This document shows positions 1-9,011 of a stretch of DNA of 64,000 bases, piece by piece. The stretch is from NCBI GenBank assembly GCA_016214855.1, contig JACRMT010000004.1, positions 248,001 to 312,000 of the forward strand, given 5' to 3'. Position 1 is the stretch's first letter; each line of letters opens with the position of its first letter. The stretch comes from Nitrospirota bacterium. GTDB taxonomy: Bacteria; Nitrospirota; Thermodesulfovibrionia; Thermodesulfovibrionales; UBA6898. The notes beneath the pieces are model-generated. The model saw nothing but the letters and a program-made list of their open reading frames with translations. It made no database searches and was not told where the DNA came from. The translations under genes and the position numbers were made by a program.

Positions 1-3
1 CCA

Positions 4-177
4 CTACTTGCCTTCTATCTTTGTCTTGTCCTCGATTACTCCCTCAGCGATGCCCTTTTTGAAGTTCCTGATCGCCTCACCGAGGCTTTTCCCTGCAGAA
101 GGCAGCTTGCTGGGGCCGAAGAATACAAGCGCTATCACCAACACAACGATCATCTCAGGCAATCCGAGTCCGAACAT
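4..177 (-). CDS. tatA: Sec-independent translocase protein TatA/TatE
   Basis: Reading the minus strand gives a complete 57-residue protein that begins MFGLGLPEMIVVLVIALVFF and ends at a TAG at 4-6. It has the TatA layout: one N-terminal membrane helix (about residues 4-20), the FGP hinge (F20, G21, P22), then an amphipathic helix with K and R (about 24-42) and a short charged tail. TatA forms the pore-like assembly that exports folded proteins with twin-arginine signals. A GGAGG ribosome site lies six bases before the ATG. It is too short for most automatic ORF cut-offs. No tatB or tatC is visible here; they could lie beyond the left edge. Confidence 0.93.
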   Translation of the reverse strand: MFGLGLPEMIVVLVIALVFFGPSKLPSAGKSLGEAIRNFKKGIAEGVIEDKTKIEGK

Positions 178-205
178 GTTTCCTCCATATGAAACGCTTA
201 TCTCT

Positions 206-235
206 ATAATATGCTTACATTGCCAACAAGTTCAA
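206..235 (-). promoter_or_regulatory. putative sigma-70 promoter of tatA
   Basis: On the minus strand a TTGAAC box (230-235) and a TATTAT box (206-211) are separated by 18 bases, about 30 bases upstream of the tatA start. The match is by eye only. Confidence 0.45.
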
Positions 236-318
236 GGGCAGGCGGAAGAACGCCAATAACCTCATCCCCTCCCAGCTCCTATCGTAAAGAGGGGGTGCTG
301 AAGGCCGGCGCGTTATTG

Positions 319-2091
319 TCAGACGCCTTCCTGAATCGGGTCATGGACCGTATCCTCAGAGGCAGCTGCCGACGACTCCGAAGAAGAAACCTCGCCTCCT
401 GCCGGACGCTTTTTCCCTCTGCGGGGTCTCCGCTTTCTGCGTCTCTTCTGCTCCTGCGGCAGAGCAGGCACAGCTTCGTTCACCGCGCCTGCCTGTTCTG
501 TCGGTTCCTCAGCCTGAGCAGGTTCAGCCGCCTTCGCATGTTTCTGGGGAATCTGTTTCTGCTGTGACTGCTTCTGCTGGGCATGCTTCTGTTCAGGCCG
601 GACATGCTCTTTCGGCGGTTCAGGTCTGTCTGTTTCGATTTTGTACTGGCCGGTCAGGAGCTTCGGGTCAGCGATCAGGGCGACCGTAATGCCGAATTCT
701 TTTTCCGTGGCCGCAATATCAGACCGCCAGGTATTGATCATATAGTTCATGCTCTCGACCGGGAGACGGCAGGTGATCTCTTTGGCACCTTCCTTTGTTG
801 CCTGCACATGCATCTCACGGAGTGCAGCGACCGCTGCCATCTCGGCGCTCTTGACAACACCGGTGCCTCCGCAGAGCTCGCACTTATGGTGGCTCGACTC
901 CTGGTACGCAGGCCGCATACGCTCCCGGGTCATCTCGACAATACCGAACTTCGAAATGGGGGTCGTCTCAAAATGAGCCTTGTCCGGGCTCATCGCATCC
1001 TTCAGACGCTGCTCGACCTCACGCCGGTTCTTGGAGGATTCCATGTCGATAAAATCAATCACCACAAGTCCTCCCAGATCGCGAAACCTGAGCTGCCGGG
1101 CTATCTCATCAGCAGCCTCAAGGTTCGTATTGAGCGCTGTTGCCTCGATATGCTCCTCCTTGCGGGACCTTCCAGAGTTGACATCAATTGCGGTCAGTGC
1201 CTCGGTCTTGTCGATCACAATATACCCGCGGGAAGGAAGGTACACAAAGCGCTCATGGATCTTGGCGATCTGTCCCTCGATGTTATGGCATGCGAAGATT
1301 GGTTTCTTGTCCTTGTACTGCCTGATGTTTATCTTGCGCCAGGGAACGGTCTTTCGAAGGAATTCCTTGGTGTTCTTGAACGCCTCCGGATCATCGATCA
1401 GGACCTCATCGACATCCGAGGTGAGATAATCACGAACGGTCTTAACTGCAAAATCCTGTTCCTTATAGATAAGCGCCGGCGCATGCACCTTCTTTGATTC
1501 TGCCTGTATTTTTGCCCAGAGCTTGGTCAGGTACTTCAGGTCATTATCAAGGTCCTCTTCTGTCTTGTCGCTGCCTGCGGTCCGCAGGATAAAGCCCATC
1601 TTCTTCGGAAGTTTCAGGGAATTGAAGATCTCCTTCAGTCTGCCCCTGTCCTCCCGGTCCTCGATCTTCCTCGATACGCCAACCTTTTCCTGGCCGGGCA
1701 TCATGACGATGTACCTGCCGGGGATAGAGAGATAGGTGGTCAGACTTGCGCCCTTGTTGTCCCGTTCGTCCTTCTCGACCTGTACGATAAGCTCATGACC
1801 CTTTGCTATGACGTCCTGCATCCTCGGCTTCTTGCTGCCTTCGACCGTGTGCTGATAAAATTCGGGTTTTATCTCGCGAAGCTGGAGGAAACCGTGCTTC
1901 TTCTGGCCGAAATCAACAAAAGCAGCCTGCAGGCCCGGCTCCACCCTCACCACTTTCGCCTTATAAATATTGCCTTTGAGATGCTCCTTGCCTGCGGTCT
2001 CGACATAGAAGTCGATCAGGGCGTCGCCTTCCACAATAGCCACGCGCTTCTCCTCGGAATGAGCAGCGTTAATCAGTATTCTTTTCTTCAC
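319..2091 (-). CDS. rng: ribonuclease G/E family endoribonuclease
   Basis: The protein (590 residues from the chosen start) is an RNase E/G catalytic domain: N-terminal KKRILIN strand, S1 domain (about 25-130, GNIYKAKVVRVEPGLQAAFVDFG), 5'-sensor/RNase H-like part, and the DNase I-like core with catalytic aspartates in AIDVNSGR and DFIDM. The zinc-link pair is CELCGGTG. It processes rRNA and degrades mRNA in the cytoplasm. The last ~90 residues are low-complexity, rich in Q, K, R, P and E, ending in a basic KRRRKRRPRRGKKR patch that may bind RNA. I chose a GTG at 2091 because GAGG lies five bases upstream and the family starts at this point; an ATG at 2136 adds 15 residues. It overlaps the upstream small gene. 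Confidence 0.92.
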   Translation of the reverse strand: MKKRILINAAHSEEKRVAIVEGDALIDFYVETAGKEHLKGNIYKAKVVRVEPGLQAAFVDFGQKKHGFLQLREIKPEFYQHTVEGSKKPRMQDVIAKGHELIVQVEKDERDNKGASLTTYLSIPGRYIVMMPGQEKVGVSRKIEDREDRGRLKEIFNSLKLPKKMGFILRTAGSDKTEEDLDNDLKYLTKLWAKIQAESKKVHAPALIYKEQDFAVKTVRDYLTSDVDEVLIDDPEAFKNTKEFLRKTVPWRKINIRQYKDKKPIFACHNIEGQIAKIHERFVYLPSRGYIVIDKTEALTAIDVNSGRSRKEEHIEATALNTNLEAADEIARQLRFRDLGGLVVIDFIDMESSKNRREVEQRLKDAMSPDKAHFETTPISKFGIVEMTRERMRPAYQESSHHKCELCGGTGVVKSAEMAAVAALREMHVQATKEGAKEITCRLPVESMNYMINTWRSDIAATEKEFGITVALIADPKLLTGQYKIETDRPEPPKEHVRPEQKHAQQKQSQQKQIPQKHAKAAEPAQAEEPTEQAGAVNEAVPALPQEQKRRRKRRPRRGKKRPAGGEVSSSESSAAASEDTVHDPIQEGV

Positions 2092-2389
2092 CTTCACCTC
2101 GTTGTTCCGTATTCTTTTTGTCCGGTTCATCTGCATCCCGGTCAGGATCTTTGTGAACCAGCAGTATTGATGCTCTCAGCGGCATGTCCGGATACAGGAC
2201 CGTCGCTTCAATGATCTCCTCAAGAGGATAATCATGAAAATGGGTATCAGGGAACACGATCCTCAGAAACCTGCGTTTCAGCAGAAAACAGCGCCTCGAT
2301 CTGCCGTCCCCAGAAACCAGAGGGATTATAACATGTTCAAGGTCTTCCTCAAGACCATATTTTCGAATGAGCTCCTGTAATTGCTCCAT
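2069..2389 (-). CDS. hypothetical protein upstream of RNase G/E
   Basis: A 106-residue protein of unknown function. It begins MEQLQELIRKYGLEEDLEHV, is preceded by GAGGA nine bases before the ATG, and ends in a highly charged tail rich in D, E and K. No signal peptide or membrane segment is seen. Its stop codon overlaps the start of the RNase G/E gene, so the two are probably co-translated; this context, not the sequence, suggests an RNA-related role. I do not recognise the family. Confidence 0.6.
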   Translation of the reverse strand: MEQLQELIRKYGLEEDLEHVIIPLVSGDGRSRRCFLLKRRFLRIVFPDTHFHDYPLEEIIEATVLYPDMPLRASILLVHKDPDRDADEPDKKNTEQRGEGEEKNTD

Positions 2390-2513
2390 ACATGCAGTTC
2401 CTCACTGTCATTCTATCAAATAAATCGGAGAAGACCAACTACGCAGAGCCGGCGGCGTGGGATCTCATTGCGGATTTGACTTTACGCCAAATTGGAATTT
2501 AGACTGTATCCCT

Positions 2514-4151
2514 ATGAAAAAAGACCTTATTGCCGTTTTGACAACAGCGCTTGAGACGCTCAATGTTTCCCCGCTGCCGGTCATCGAGATCGAGACGCCG
2601 CGCGAGGAATCCTTCGGCGATCTTTCAACGCCGCTCGCCATGGGACTCGCCAGGGCATTGAAGAAAGCCCCGAAAAAAATAGCAGAAGATATCGTGAATG
2701 CGATCAGGGAAAGGCAGATCTTTGAGAAGATCGAGATCGCAGGTCCCGGATTCATCAACTTCACCTTTACCCGGGAATATCTCGCGGCATCGTTCAAAGA
2801 ACTTCTGAAGGCGGAAAGATCATTCCTGCGCGAAAATGTAGGACAGGGCCGCAAGGTGCTGATCGAATATGTGAGCGCCAACCCGACCGGGCCGCTTCAT
2901 ATCGGCCATGCCAGGGGCGCAGCAGTCGGCAATGCGCTCTGCAATCTGCTCGAGGAATCGGGGTACCATATCGAGCGCGAGTACTACATCAATGATGCAG
3001 GCAGGCAGGTGAAACTCCTCGGCATGTCTGTGCATGCCAAATATCAGCAGCTTCTCGGCATTGAGGCTCCGTTTCCTGAAGACGGGTACCGGGGTCAGTA
3101 TATTGATGACGAAGCAACAGCACTCCATGCGGAGAGGAGCGACGCATTCAAAGGCCTCCCCTTTGAGGCCTGCGGCAATGAAATTACGACATGGACATAC
3201 AGGCGGATGATCGAACTCATCAGGCGAGACCTCGGCCGCTTCGGCATCAGGGACTTTGATACCTGGATCAGTGAAAAAGAGATCTTCGAAAGAGGCGAGG
3301 TCCAACAGGCGATCGATGACCTGCAGCAAAAGGGCTTTTTGTACGAAAGCGGCCATGCGCTCTGGTTCCGTTCCACGGATTTTCGTGACGACAAGGACCG
3401 CGTCGTGATCAAAAGCGACGGGCAGCACACGTATTTTGCCTCTGACATTGCGTACCACAAGAACAAGCTCGACAGACATTTTGACATCATCATAGACATC
3501 TGGGGCGCTGACCATCACGGGTACATCCCGAGGATCGAATCGGTGATGCAGGCATATGGGTACGACATTGCACGGTTCAAGGTGATCCTTGTGCAGATGG
3601 TCAATCTCCTGAAGCACGGAGAGCCTTTCCAGATGTCAAAGCGGGCAGGCACCTTTGTAACCCTGAGCGACATAATGGACCTTGTCGGTCCTGACACGAC
3701 CAAATTCATCTTTCTTACCAGAAAGGCAGACAGCCATCTCGATTTCGACCTCGACGTCGTGACCGCGACCACTGCGGAGAATCCGGTCTTTTATGTGCAA
3801 TATGCCAATGCCAGGATCAACAGCATCATCGCCAATGCACGGGAAAAGGGCATCGATGCAACGGATGCAGACCTCTCCTTCCTGTCTGAGCCTGCAGAGG
3901 TCGGTCTTATCAAGAAACTTCTGACCTACCCCATGGTCCTCGAAGGCGCAGCACGCTCCTTTGAGCCGCACCGGATAACCTTCTATCTCCAGGAATTAGC
4001 CGCCATGTTCCACACCTACTACCATAACCACCGGGTCGTCGGCGATGACCCCGGTCTGACCAGCGCCCGCCTCGCCCTCTGCGCAGGCATCAAGATCGTC
4101 ATCGGCGATGCACTCGGCATCCTCGGCGTTACTGCGCCGGAAAAGATGTAA
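2514..4151 (+). CDS. argS: arginyl-tRNA synthetase
   Basis: Class I aminoacyl-tRNA synthetase that charges tRNA-Arg. The N-terminal Add-1 domain (about 1-95) is followed by the Rossmann fold with the HIGH signature in PTGPLHIGHARGA, the KMSKR-like loop MSKRAG, and a C-terminal DALR anticodon-binding domain. Length is 545 residues, normal for the bacterial enzyme. I chose the ATG at 2514 because the protein family starts at MKKDLI; the open frame runs further up to 2457 with an unrelated 19-residue extension. No strong ribosome site is visible. It lies 73 bases ahead of ilvE on the same strand. Confidence 0.96.
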   Translation: MKKDLIAVLTTALETLNVSPLPVIEIETPREESFGDLSTPLAMGLARALKKAPKKIAEDIVNAIRERQIFEKIEIAGPGFINFTFTREYLAASFKELLKAERSFLRENVGQGRKVLIEYVSANPTGPLHIGHARGAAVGNALCNLLEESGYHIEREYYINDAGRQVKLLGMSVHAKYQQLLGIEAPFPEDGYRGQYIDDEATALHAERSDAFKGLPFEACGNEITTWTYRRMIELIRRDLGRFGIRDFDTWISEKEIFERGEVQQAIDDLQQKGFLYESGHALWFRSTDFRDDKDRVVIKSDGQHTYFASDIAYHKNKLDRHFDIIIDIWGADHHGYIPRIESVMQAYGYDIARFKVILVQMVNLLKHGEPFQMSKRAGTFVTLSDIMDLVGPDTTKFIFLTRKADSHLDFDLDVVTATTAENPVFYVQYANARINSIIANAREKGIDATDADLSFLSEPAEVGLIKKLLTYPMVLEGAARSFEPHRITFYLQELAAMFHTYYHNHRVVGDDPGLTSARLALCAGIKIVIGDALGILGVTAPEKM

Positions 4152-4224
4152 AGGGTTTTCGGCGCTCCTGACTGCTCCCGCATGAGTTGACAGGGCCCTG
4201 AATATCCTGTTTTAATAACGCACG

Positions 4225-5139
4225 ATGATAAAGAAATCAGACAAAATATGGATGGACGGAAAACTTGTTGACTGGGACAAGGCACAGGTCCACGTACTTA
4301 CGCATACGCTGCACTATGGCCTCGGCATGTTCGAGGGTATTCGCTGCTATAAGACAGACAAAGGCTCAGCGATCTTCAGACTTGACGAACATGTCGACAG
4401 GCTCTTCGCATCAGCCCATATCTTTAACATCGAGATACCCTTTTCCAAAAAAGAGATCAGGGATGCGATCATCAAGACCGTCAAGGTCAATAAGCTGAAA
4501 GAATGTTACATCAGACCGCTCGTGTATATCGGGTACGGGGCCATGGGGCTCTATCCGAAGGGAAATCCGATCAGCGTTGCCATAGCTGCCTGGCCGTGGG
4601 GCGCATACCTTGGCGATGAAGGCATCGACAGGGGTATCAGGATCCAGGTCTCTTCTTTCACACGGCACCATGTGAATTCTTCCATGACGCGGGCAAAGGT
4701 CTGCGGTTATTACGTGAATTCCCAGATCGCCAAGAAAGAGGCTATTGCCGGCGGGTTTGACGAGGCGCTGCTTCTTGACCCTGAAGGCTATGTCTCTGAA
4801 GGCAGCGGCGAGAATATCTTTATTGTCCGCGACGGACAGATCAAGACCACGCCTCTTACCACCATTTTGGAGGGCATCACACGAGACAGCATTATGAGGA
4901 TAGCGCGGGACAATAAGATCCCGGTTGTGGAGGAGCGGTTCACCCGTGACGAGATCTACATAGCGGACGAAGCATTTTTTACCGGCACTGCAGCTGAAGT
5001 GACGCCCATCAGGGAGATCGACAACAGGAAGATCGGCACAGGAAGCCGCGGCAGGATCACAAAAAAACTGCAGTCCGTATTCTTTGATGTCGTCAAGGGC
5101 AAGAACAGGAAATACGATTCCTGGCTTACGAGAATTTAA
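4225..5139 (+). CDS. ilvE: branched-chain amino-acid aminotransferase
   Basis: Fold-type IV PLP enzyme that makes leucine, isoleucine and valine from their 2-oxo acids with glutamate. The 304-residue protein shows the N-terminal [17 protein letters not shown] strand, the GLGMFEGIR segment, the PLP lysine in [11 protein letters not shown] (K158) and the phosphate-binding EGSGENIF and [10 protein letters not shown] loops. All expected active-site parts are present. It sits between argS and a strong terminator. leuC and leuD for leucine synthesis are elsewhere in the window (51.2-53.0 kb), so the pathway is scattered. Confidence 0.95.
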   Translation: MIKKSDKIWMDGKLVDWDKAQVHVLTHTLHYGLGMFEGIRCYKTDKGSAIFRLDEHVDRLFASAHIFNIEIPFSKKEIRDAIIKTVKVNKLKECYIRPLVYIGYGAMGLYPKGNPISVAIAAWPWGAYLGDEGIDRGIRIQVSSFTRHHVNSSMTRAKVCGYYVNSQIAKKEAIAGGFDEALLLDPEGYVSEGSGENIFIVRDGQIKTTPLTTILEGITRDSIMRIARDNKIPVVEERFTRDEIYIADEAFFTGTAAEVTPIREIDNRKIGTGSRGRITKKLQSVFFDVVKGKNRKYDSWLTRI

Positions 5140-5181
5140 TCGGCAGACAACAGCTGTTCAGGTTGTTCAGCCTGCAGCTTT

Positions 5182-5216
5182 TAGTCCTAACCCTACAGAC
5201 TATCAACCTAACCTGC
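5182..5216 (+). repeat. intergenic degenerate heptad patch A
   Basis: The bases divide without gaps into five related seven-base units: tagtcct, aacccta, cagacta, tcaacct, aacctgc. The core at 5192-5210 matches 17 of 19 bases at 34556-34574, and a related patch is at 11834-11868. The function is unknown. Confidence 0.5.
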
Positions 5217-5231
5217 TTTGTATGCATAAAT

Positions 5232-5265
5232 AAAAAAGCCCCCTGAAAGTTCAGGGGGCTTTTTT
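5232..5265. terminator. bidirectional rho-independent terminator
   Basis: Two perfectly complementary 15-base arms (5232-5246 and 5251-5265) enclose a four-base loop; the stem core is gccccctga/tcagggggc and A and T runs flank it. It lies between convergent ilvE and the cytochrome gene and should stop transcription from both sides. Confidence 0.92.
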
Positions 5266-5281
5266 ATTTAATCGAGGCTGC

Positions 5282-5596
5282 TTATTTCTTGTGGCACTTT
5301 CCGCAGTTCGCTGCGTCGCTGGTCTTGAATGCCTTGGTGCCGTTATGGCACTCGCCGCAATTCTTGCCTGCGTTCATGTCAGCCATAAGGTATTTGCCAC
5401 CCTTCTTCATCGGGAAGATCTTGGTGTGGCAGTCGTTGCACTTCAGGCCCTTGTCAGCGTGGGTCTTGCCATCAAACACGACCTTTCCTGCGCTGCCGCC
5501 TGCGAACTCAACGTTCTTTCCCGGAGGAACTGCAAGCGCGCTGCCTACGAATGCTACAATAACAAGCAGAGCTACAAATAATACTGTCTTCTTCAT
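5282..5596 (-). CDS. triheme c7-type cytochrome, periplasmic
   Basis: A 104-residue secreted cytochrome. Residues 1-22 are a signal peptide (KK, hydrophobic core, cleavage near ALA). The mature part holds three heme c sites, CNDCH, CGECH and CGKCH, with extra histidines for bis-His ligation, matching the c(7)-type triheme domain family. Proteins of this type carry electrons in the periplasm of anaerobic respiring bacteria. It is a single-gene unit with GGAAGGGGG upstream of the ATG, facing a shared terminator. The physiological partner cannot be told from the neighbours. An inverted repeat upstream overlaps its likely promoter. Confidence 0.93.
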   Translation of the reverse strand: MKKTVLFVALLVIVAFVGSALAVPPGKNVEFAGGSAGKVVFDGKTHADKGLKCNDCHTKIFPMKKGGKYLMADMNAGKNCGECHNGTKAFKTSDAANCGKCHKK

Positions 5597-5669
5597 CTCT
5601 TCACCCCCTTCCTTTGTTGAATTTTATTCCCTGAATGATCAAGGATTACAAGAACTATGCCAGGCGCAT

Positions 5670-5743
5670 TATACCCCACAAGGGAGTATAAATAGCAAAC
5701 AAAAAAGGACCTTTCTGCTGATACACCCCCCTTGTGGGATATA
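5670..5743. promoter_or_regulatory. inverted repeat over the c7 cytochrome promoter
   Basis: Two 15-base arms at 5670-5684 and 5729-5743 (cccacaaggg against cccttgtggg) are complementary at 14 of 15 positions with 44 bases between. The left arm overlaps a minus-strand TATAAT (5668-5673) placed for the cytochrome gene. It may be a looped operator. The rest of the 304-base gap between the cytochrome gene and guaB holds no gene or clear riboswitch. Confidence 0.45.
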
Positions 5744-5900
5744 CGCAGATTCCCGATACGGTCAACACGGTTTCCCGTTTCGGAAAGAGAGCTCAGCAAG
5801 TATATCTCAGAGGTAATCCTGTATGTCAAGTATAAAATCTGCGGTTTGCTTTATCGATTACCACCGTGGTAATATTTCTGAAAACTTCCAGGAGAATTTC

Positions 5901-7358
5901 ATGCGTGACAAGATCAAACCAGGATTAACCTTTGACGATGTCCTGTTGCTTCCTGCCAAGTCAGAAGTGCTGCCGAGGGACGTTAATATTCATACCCATC
6001 TGACGCCAAAGATCAGGCTGAATGTTCCCCTGCTCACCTCTGCCATGGACACGGTAACCGAGGCATCCATGGCGATAGCTATTGCCCGGGAGGGCGGCAT
6101 TGGCATTGTCCACAGGGCCATGGCGCCGGACCGGCAGGCCTTTGAGATCGACAAGGTAAAAAAATCTGAAAGCGGCATGATCATAGACCCTATCACGGTC
6201 TCTCCTGACTCACCTGTTTCAGAGGCCACAGGCCTTATGGAACGGTATAAGATCTCAGGCGTCCCGGTCACGGTCAATGGAAAATTGGTCGGCATCCTGA
6301 CGAACAGGGACCTCAGATTTGAGAAGCATTACAGCAAAAAAGTATCTGAGATCATGACAAAAACCAAACTCGTTACCGCAGGGGTCGGCACGACGCTTGA
6401 TGAAGCAAAAGACCTCCTCAACAAGTACAAGATCGAGAAACTTCCGATCGTAGACAAGGATTACAGGCTCAAAGGCCTGATCACGATAAAGGACATAGAG
6501 AAGAGAAGAAAATACCCGAACTCCTGCAAGGACAAAATGGGCAGACTCATGGTCGGCGCTGCCATAGGCACAGGCCAGGATACCATGAAGCGGGTCGAAC
6601 TCCTGGTCGCTGCAGGTGTTGACGTTCTTGTCATTGATACCGCACATGGCCATTCCAATGCAGTCATATCCACGCTGAAAGCCATAAAAAAGAAATATGA
6701 TATCGAGATCATTGCAGGAAATGTTGCAACGGCTGAAGGCACGCTTGACCTTATCAGGGCGGGCGCTGATGCAGTAAAGATCGGCATCGGTCCCGGCTCG
6801 ATCTGCACAACGCGCATTGTTGCAGGAGCGGGTGTTCCGCAGCTGACTGCCATTATGGACTGCTATGCTGTGGCAAACAGAAATAAGATCCCGATCATCG
6901 CAGACGGCGGCATCAAATATTCTGGTGACATTGCCAAGGCTCTTGCCGCAGGTGCGAGTTCGGTCATGATCGGCAGCCTGTTCGCCGGCACCGATGAATC
7001 ACCGGGCGAGGTCGTTCTCTTTCAGGGAAGAAGCTATAAGGTATACCGCGGCATGGGCTCGATCGGGGCCATGACCCAGGGAGCAAAGGACCGTTACCAG
7101 CAGGAAGGCGTAGAAACGCAGAAGCTGGTCCCTGAAGGCGTTGAAGGCAGAGTGCCGCACAAGGGTTCTCTGGCCCAGACCGCTCATCAGCTATTAGGCG
7201 GCCTTCGTTCAGGTATGGGTTACTGCGGGGCAAAAAATCTTGCTGATTTCCGCAAAAAGGCACGTTTTGTTCAGATCACCAATGCAGGACTGAGGGAAAG
7301 TCACGTGCATGACGTCATAATCACCAAGGAGGCTCCCAATTACCGGCCAGAGTGGTAG
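5901..7358 (+). CDS. guaB: inosine-5'-monophosphate dehydrogenase
   Basis: Oxidises IMP to XMP with NAD+, the first step to GMP. The 485-residue protein has the TIM barrel split by two CBS domains (about residues 90-205) and the catalytic loop [11 protein letters not shown] with the active cysteine, followed by GGIKYSGD and GMGSIGAM. I start it at ATG 5901 because AGGAG stands six bases before it and the family begins [16 protein letters not shown]; the longer frame from 5823 adds 26 unrelated residues. guaA follows 38 bases later, so both GMP steps form an operon. Confidence 0.97.
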   Translation: MRDKIKPGLTFDDVLLLPAKSEVLPRDVNIHTHLTPKIRLNVPLLTSAMDTVTEASMAIAIAREGGIGIVHRAMAPDRQAFEIDKVKKSESGMIIDPITVSPDSPVSEATGLMERYKISGVPVTVNGKLVGILTNRDLRFEKHYSKKVSEIMTKTKLVTAGVGTTLDEAKDLLNKYKIEKLPIVDKDYRLKGLITIKDIEKRRKYPNSCKDKMGRLMVGAAIGTGQDTMKRVELLVAAGVDVLVIDTAHGHSNAVISTLKAIKKKYDIEIIAGNVATAEGTLDLIRAGADAVKIGIGPGSICTTRIVAGAGVPQLTAIMDCYAVANRNKIPIIADGGIKYSGDIAKALAAGASSVMIGSLFAGTDESPGEVVLFQGRSYKVYRGMGSIGAMTQGAKDRYQQEGVETQKLVPEGVEGRVPHKGSLAQTAHQLLGGLRSGMGYCGAKNLADFRKKARFVQITNAGLRESHVHDVIITKEAPNYRPEW

Positions 7359-7396
7359 AACGCTCACCGTGCACACAGGGAGACAGACGAACAGCC

Positions 7397-8935
7397 ATGC
7401 ATGAAGAAAAGATATTAGTCCTCGATTTCGGCTCACAGTACACTCAGCTCATTGCGCGAAGGATCCGCGACGGTAAGGTCTATTCCGAGATATTCCCGTT
7501 CAATGCCCCCAGCGAAAAAATCAGAGCCTTTAACCCCAAAGGCATTATCCTGTCGGGCGGGCCGTCGAGCGTGTACGACGAAGGTGCGCCTGCCCCTGAT
7601 CTGGAAGTATTAAGACTGGGCATACCCGTGTTAGGCATCTGCTACGGCATGCAGGTTATGGCCCATTATCTGGGCGGCAAGGTCGCCCGGTCAACAAAGA
7701 GGGAATACGGCCATGCTGAGCTTATCATCGATAATGACAGGGACTTTCTCTGGGGCATCTCGCAGGAGTCCAAGGTCTGGATGAGCCATGGAGACAAGAT
7801 AGAGCAGCTGCCCAAAGGTTTCTCGGTCATCGGCCATACGGCCAATTCTCCGGTTGCTGCCATGGCGGATGTCAACAGGCATTTTTATGCGGTCCAGTTC
7901 CATCCCGAGGTGGTCCATACGGACGAAGGCACTCGCATACTGCAGAACTTTGTGCACACGGTCTGCGGCTGCAGACCTACCTGGGAGATGTCATCCTTTA
8001 TTGACTGGTCTGTGGCGGACATACGGACAAGGACAGAAGGCAAAAAGGTAATCTGCGCATTGAGCGGCGGCGTGGACTCATCGGTCGTTGCGCTCCTGCT
8101 TCATAAGGCGATCGCCGACAGCCTCACCTGCATCTTTGTTGACAACGGTCTTCTCCGCAAAGGAGAGGCTGAAAAAGTGAAAAAGACCTTTGAGGGTCAT
8201 TTTCATATCAGACTCATCTATATCGACGCACGGAAGCGGTTTCTGGAAAAGCTGAGCGGCATTACTGATCCGGAGAAAAAGAGAAAGATTATCGGCAACG
8301 AGTTCATTGCCCTCTTCGAAGAAGAGGCTAAGAAGATAGCGGATGCCGAGTTCCTTGCGCAGGGAACGCTCTACCCGGATGTGATAGAAAGCGTATCCTT
8401 CAAGGGGCCCTCAGCCGTGATCAAGAGCCACCATAATGTCGGCGGTCTGCCTGAGGTGATGAACCTGCAGCTCGTGGAACCGCTCAGGGAACTCTTCAAG
8501 GATGAGGTCCGCATACTGGGCGAAGAGCTGGGCCTGCCTGAGGAGATCTGCTGGCGCCATCCCTTCCCCGGCCCCGGATTGGCCATACGCTGCATCGGTG
8601 ACATAACCGGGGAAAAGCTGCATATCCTCAGAGAGGCTGATGCGATCGTGCTTGATGAGATCAAGGCCGCAGGTCTGTACCGCGAAATATGGCAGGCCTT
8701 TGCCGTGATCCTGCCGATCAAAAGCGTCGGGGTCATGGGAGATGAACGCACCTACGATAATGTTGTCGCTGTTCGGGCGGTCACCAGTGTCGACGGCATG
8801 ACCGCTGATTGGGCAAAGATCCCCTATGAGGTGATGGGAAGGATATCGAACCGGATCATCAATGAAGTGAAAGGCGTCAACAGGGTAGTGCTTGACGTAA
8901 CCTCAAAGCCTCCCGGAACGATCGAGTGGGAGTAG
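7397..8935 (+). CDS. guaA: GMP synthase (glutamine-hydrolysing)
   Basis: Converts XMP to GMP using ATP and glutamine. The 512-residue protein starts with a class I glutamine amidotransferase domain (about 1-190; GGPSSVYD, nucleophile cysteine in GICYGMQ, catalytic HPE in FHPEV), then the ATP pyrophosphatase domain with the P-loop ALSGGVDSS and the C-terminal dimerisation domain ending [10 protein letters not shown] chose the ATG at 7397; the frame is open upstream to 7352 but that part overlaps guaB. It completes the guaBA operon. Confidence 0.97.
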   Translation: MHEEKILVLDFGSQYTQLIARRIRDGKVYSEIFPFNAPSEKIRAFNPKGIILSGGPSSVYDEGAPAPDLEVLRLGIPVLGICYGMQVMAHYLGGKVARSTKREYGHAELIIDNDRDFLWGISQESKVWMSHGDKIEQLPKGFSVIGHTANSPVAAMADVNRHFYAVQFHPEVVHTDEGTRILQNFVHTVCGCRPTWEMSSFIDWSVADIRTRTEGKKVICALSGGVDSSVVALLLHKAIADSLTCIFVDNGLLRKGEAEKVKKTFEGHFHIRLIYIDARKRFLEKLSGITDPEKKRKIIGNEFIALFEEEAKKIADAEFLAQGTLYPDVIESVSFKGPSAVIKSHHNVGGLPEVMNLQLVEPLRELFKDEVRILGEELGLPEEICWRHPFPGPGLAIRCIGDITGEKLHILREADAIVLDEIKAAGLYREIWQAFAVILPIKSVGVMGDERTYDNVVAVRAVTSVDGMTADWAKIPYEVMGRISNRIINEVKGVNRVVLDVTSKPPGTIEWE

Positions 8936-8939
8936 AAAT

Positions 8940-9002
8940 AGTAATAAGTAATAAGTAACGGGTGAAAGATGTTACCCTTCACTCATCACTCATCACCTAT
9001 CA
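8940..9002. repeat. intergenic heptad array between guaA and ispA
   Basis: The stretch divides into nine seven-base units: agtaata, agtaata, agtaacg, ggtgaaa, gatgtta, cccttca, ctcatca, ctcatca, cctatca. Units in the second half resemble the reverse complement of those in the first half (gtgatgag-like), so the RNA could fold back around the middle. It fills almost the whole gap between two genes. Confidence 0.6.
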
Positions 9003-9011
9003 CGTAATATT

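Noticed and set aside
583..1497. Open frame of 304 codons on the plus strand opposite the RNase G/E gene
   Set aside because: It is antisense to a clearly conserved gene and has no recognised motifs.
2820..3617. Open frame of 265 codons on the minus strand opposite argS
   Set aside because: It lies wholly inside argS and has no family likeness; a shadow of codon bias.
5597..5900. Purine riboswitch upstream of guaB
   Set aside because: I found no purine aptamer core; the inverted repeat fits the cytochrome promoter better.
8940..9002. Heptad array considered as a terminator
   Set aside because: There is no compact GC-rich stem followed by a T run; the period of seven is the main signal.
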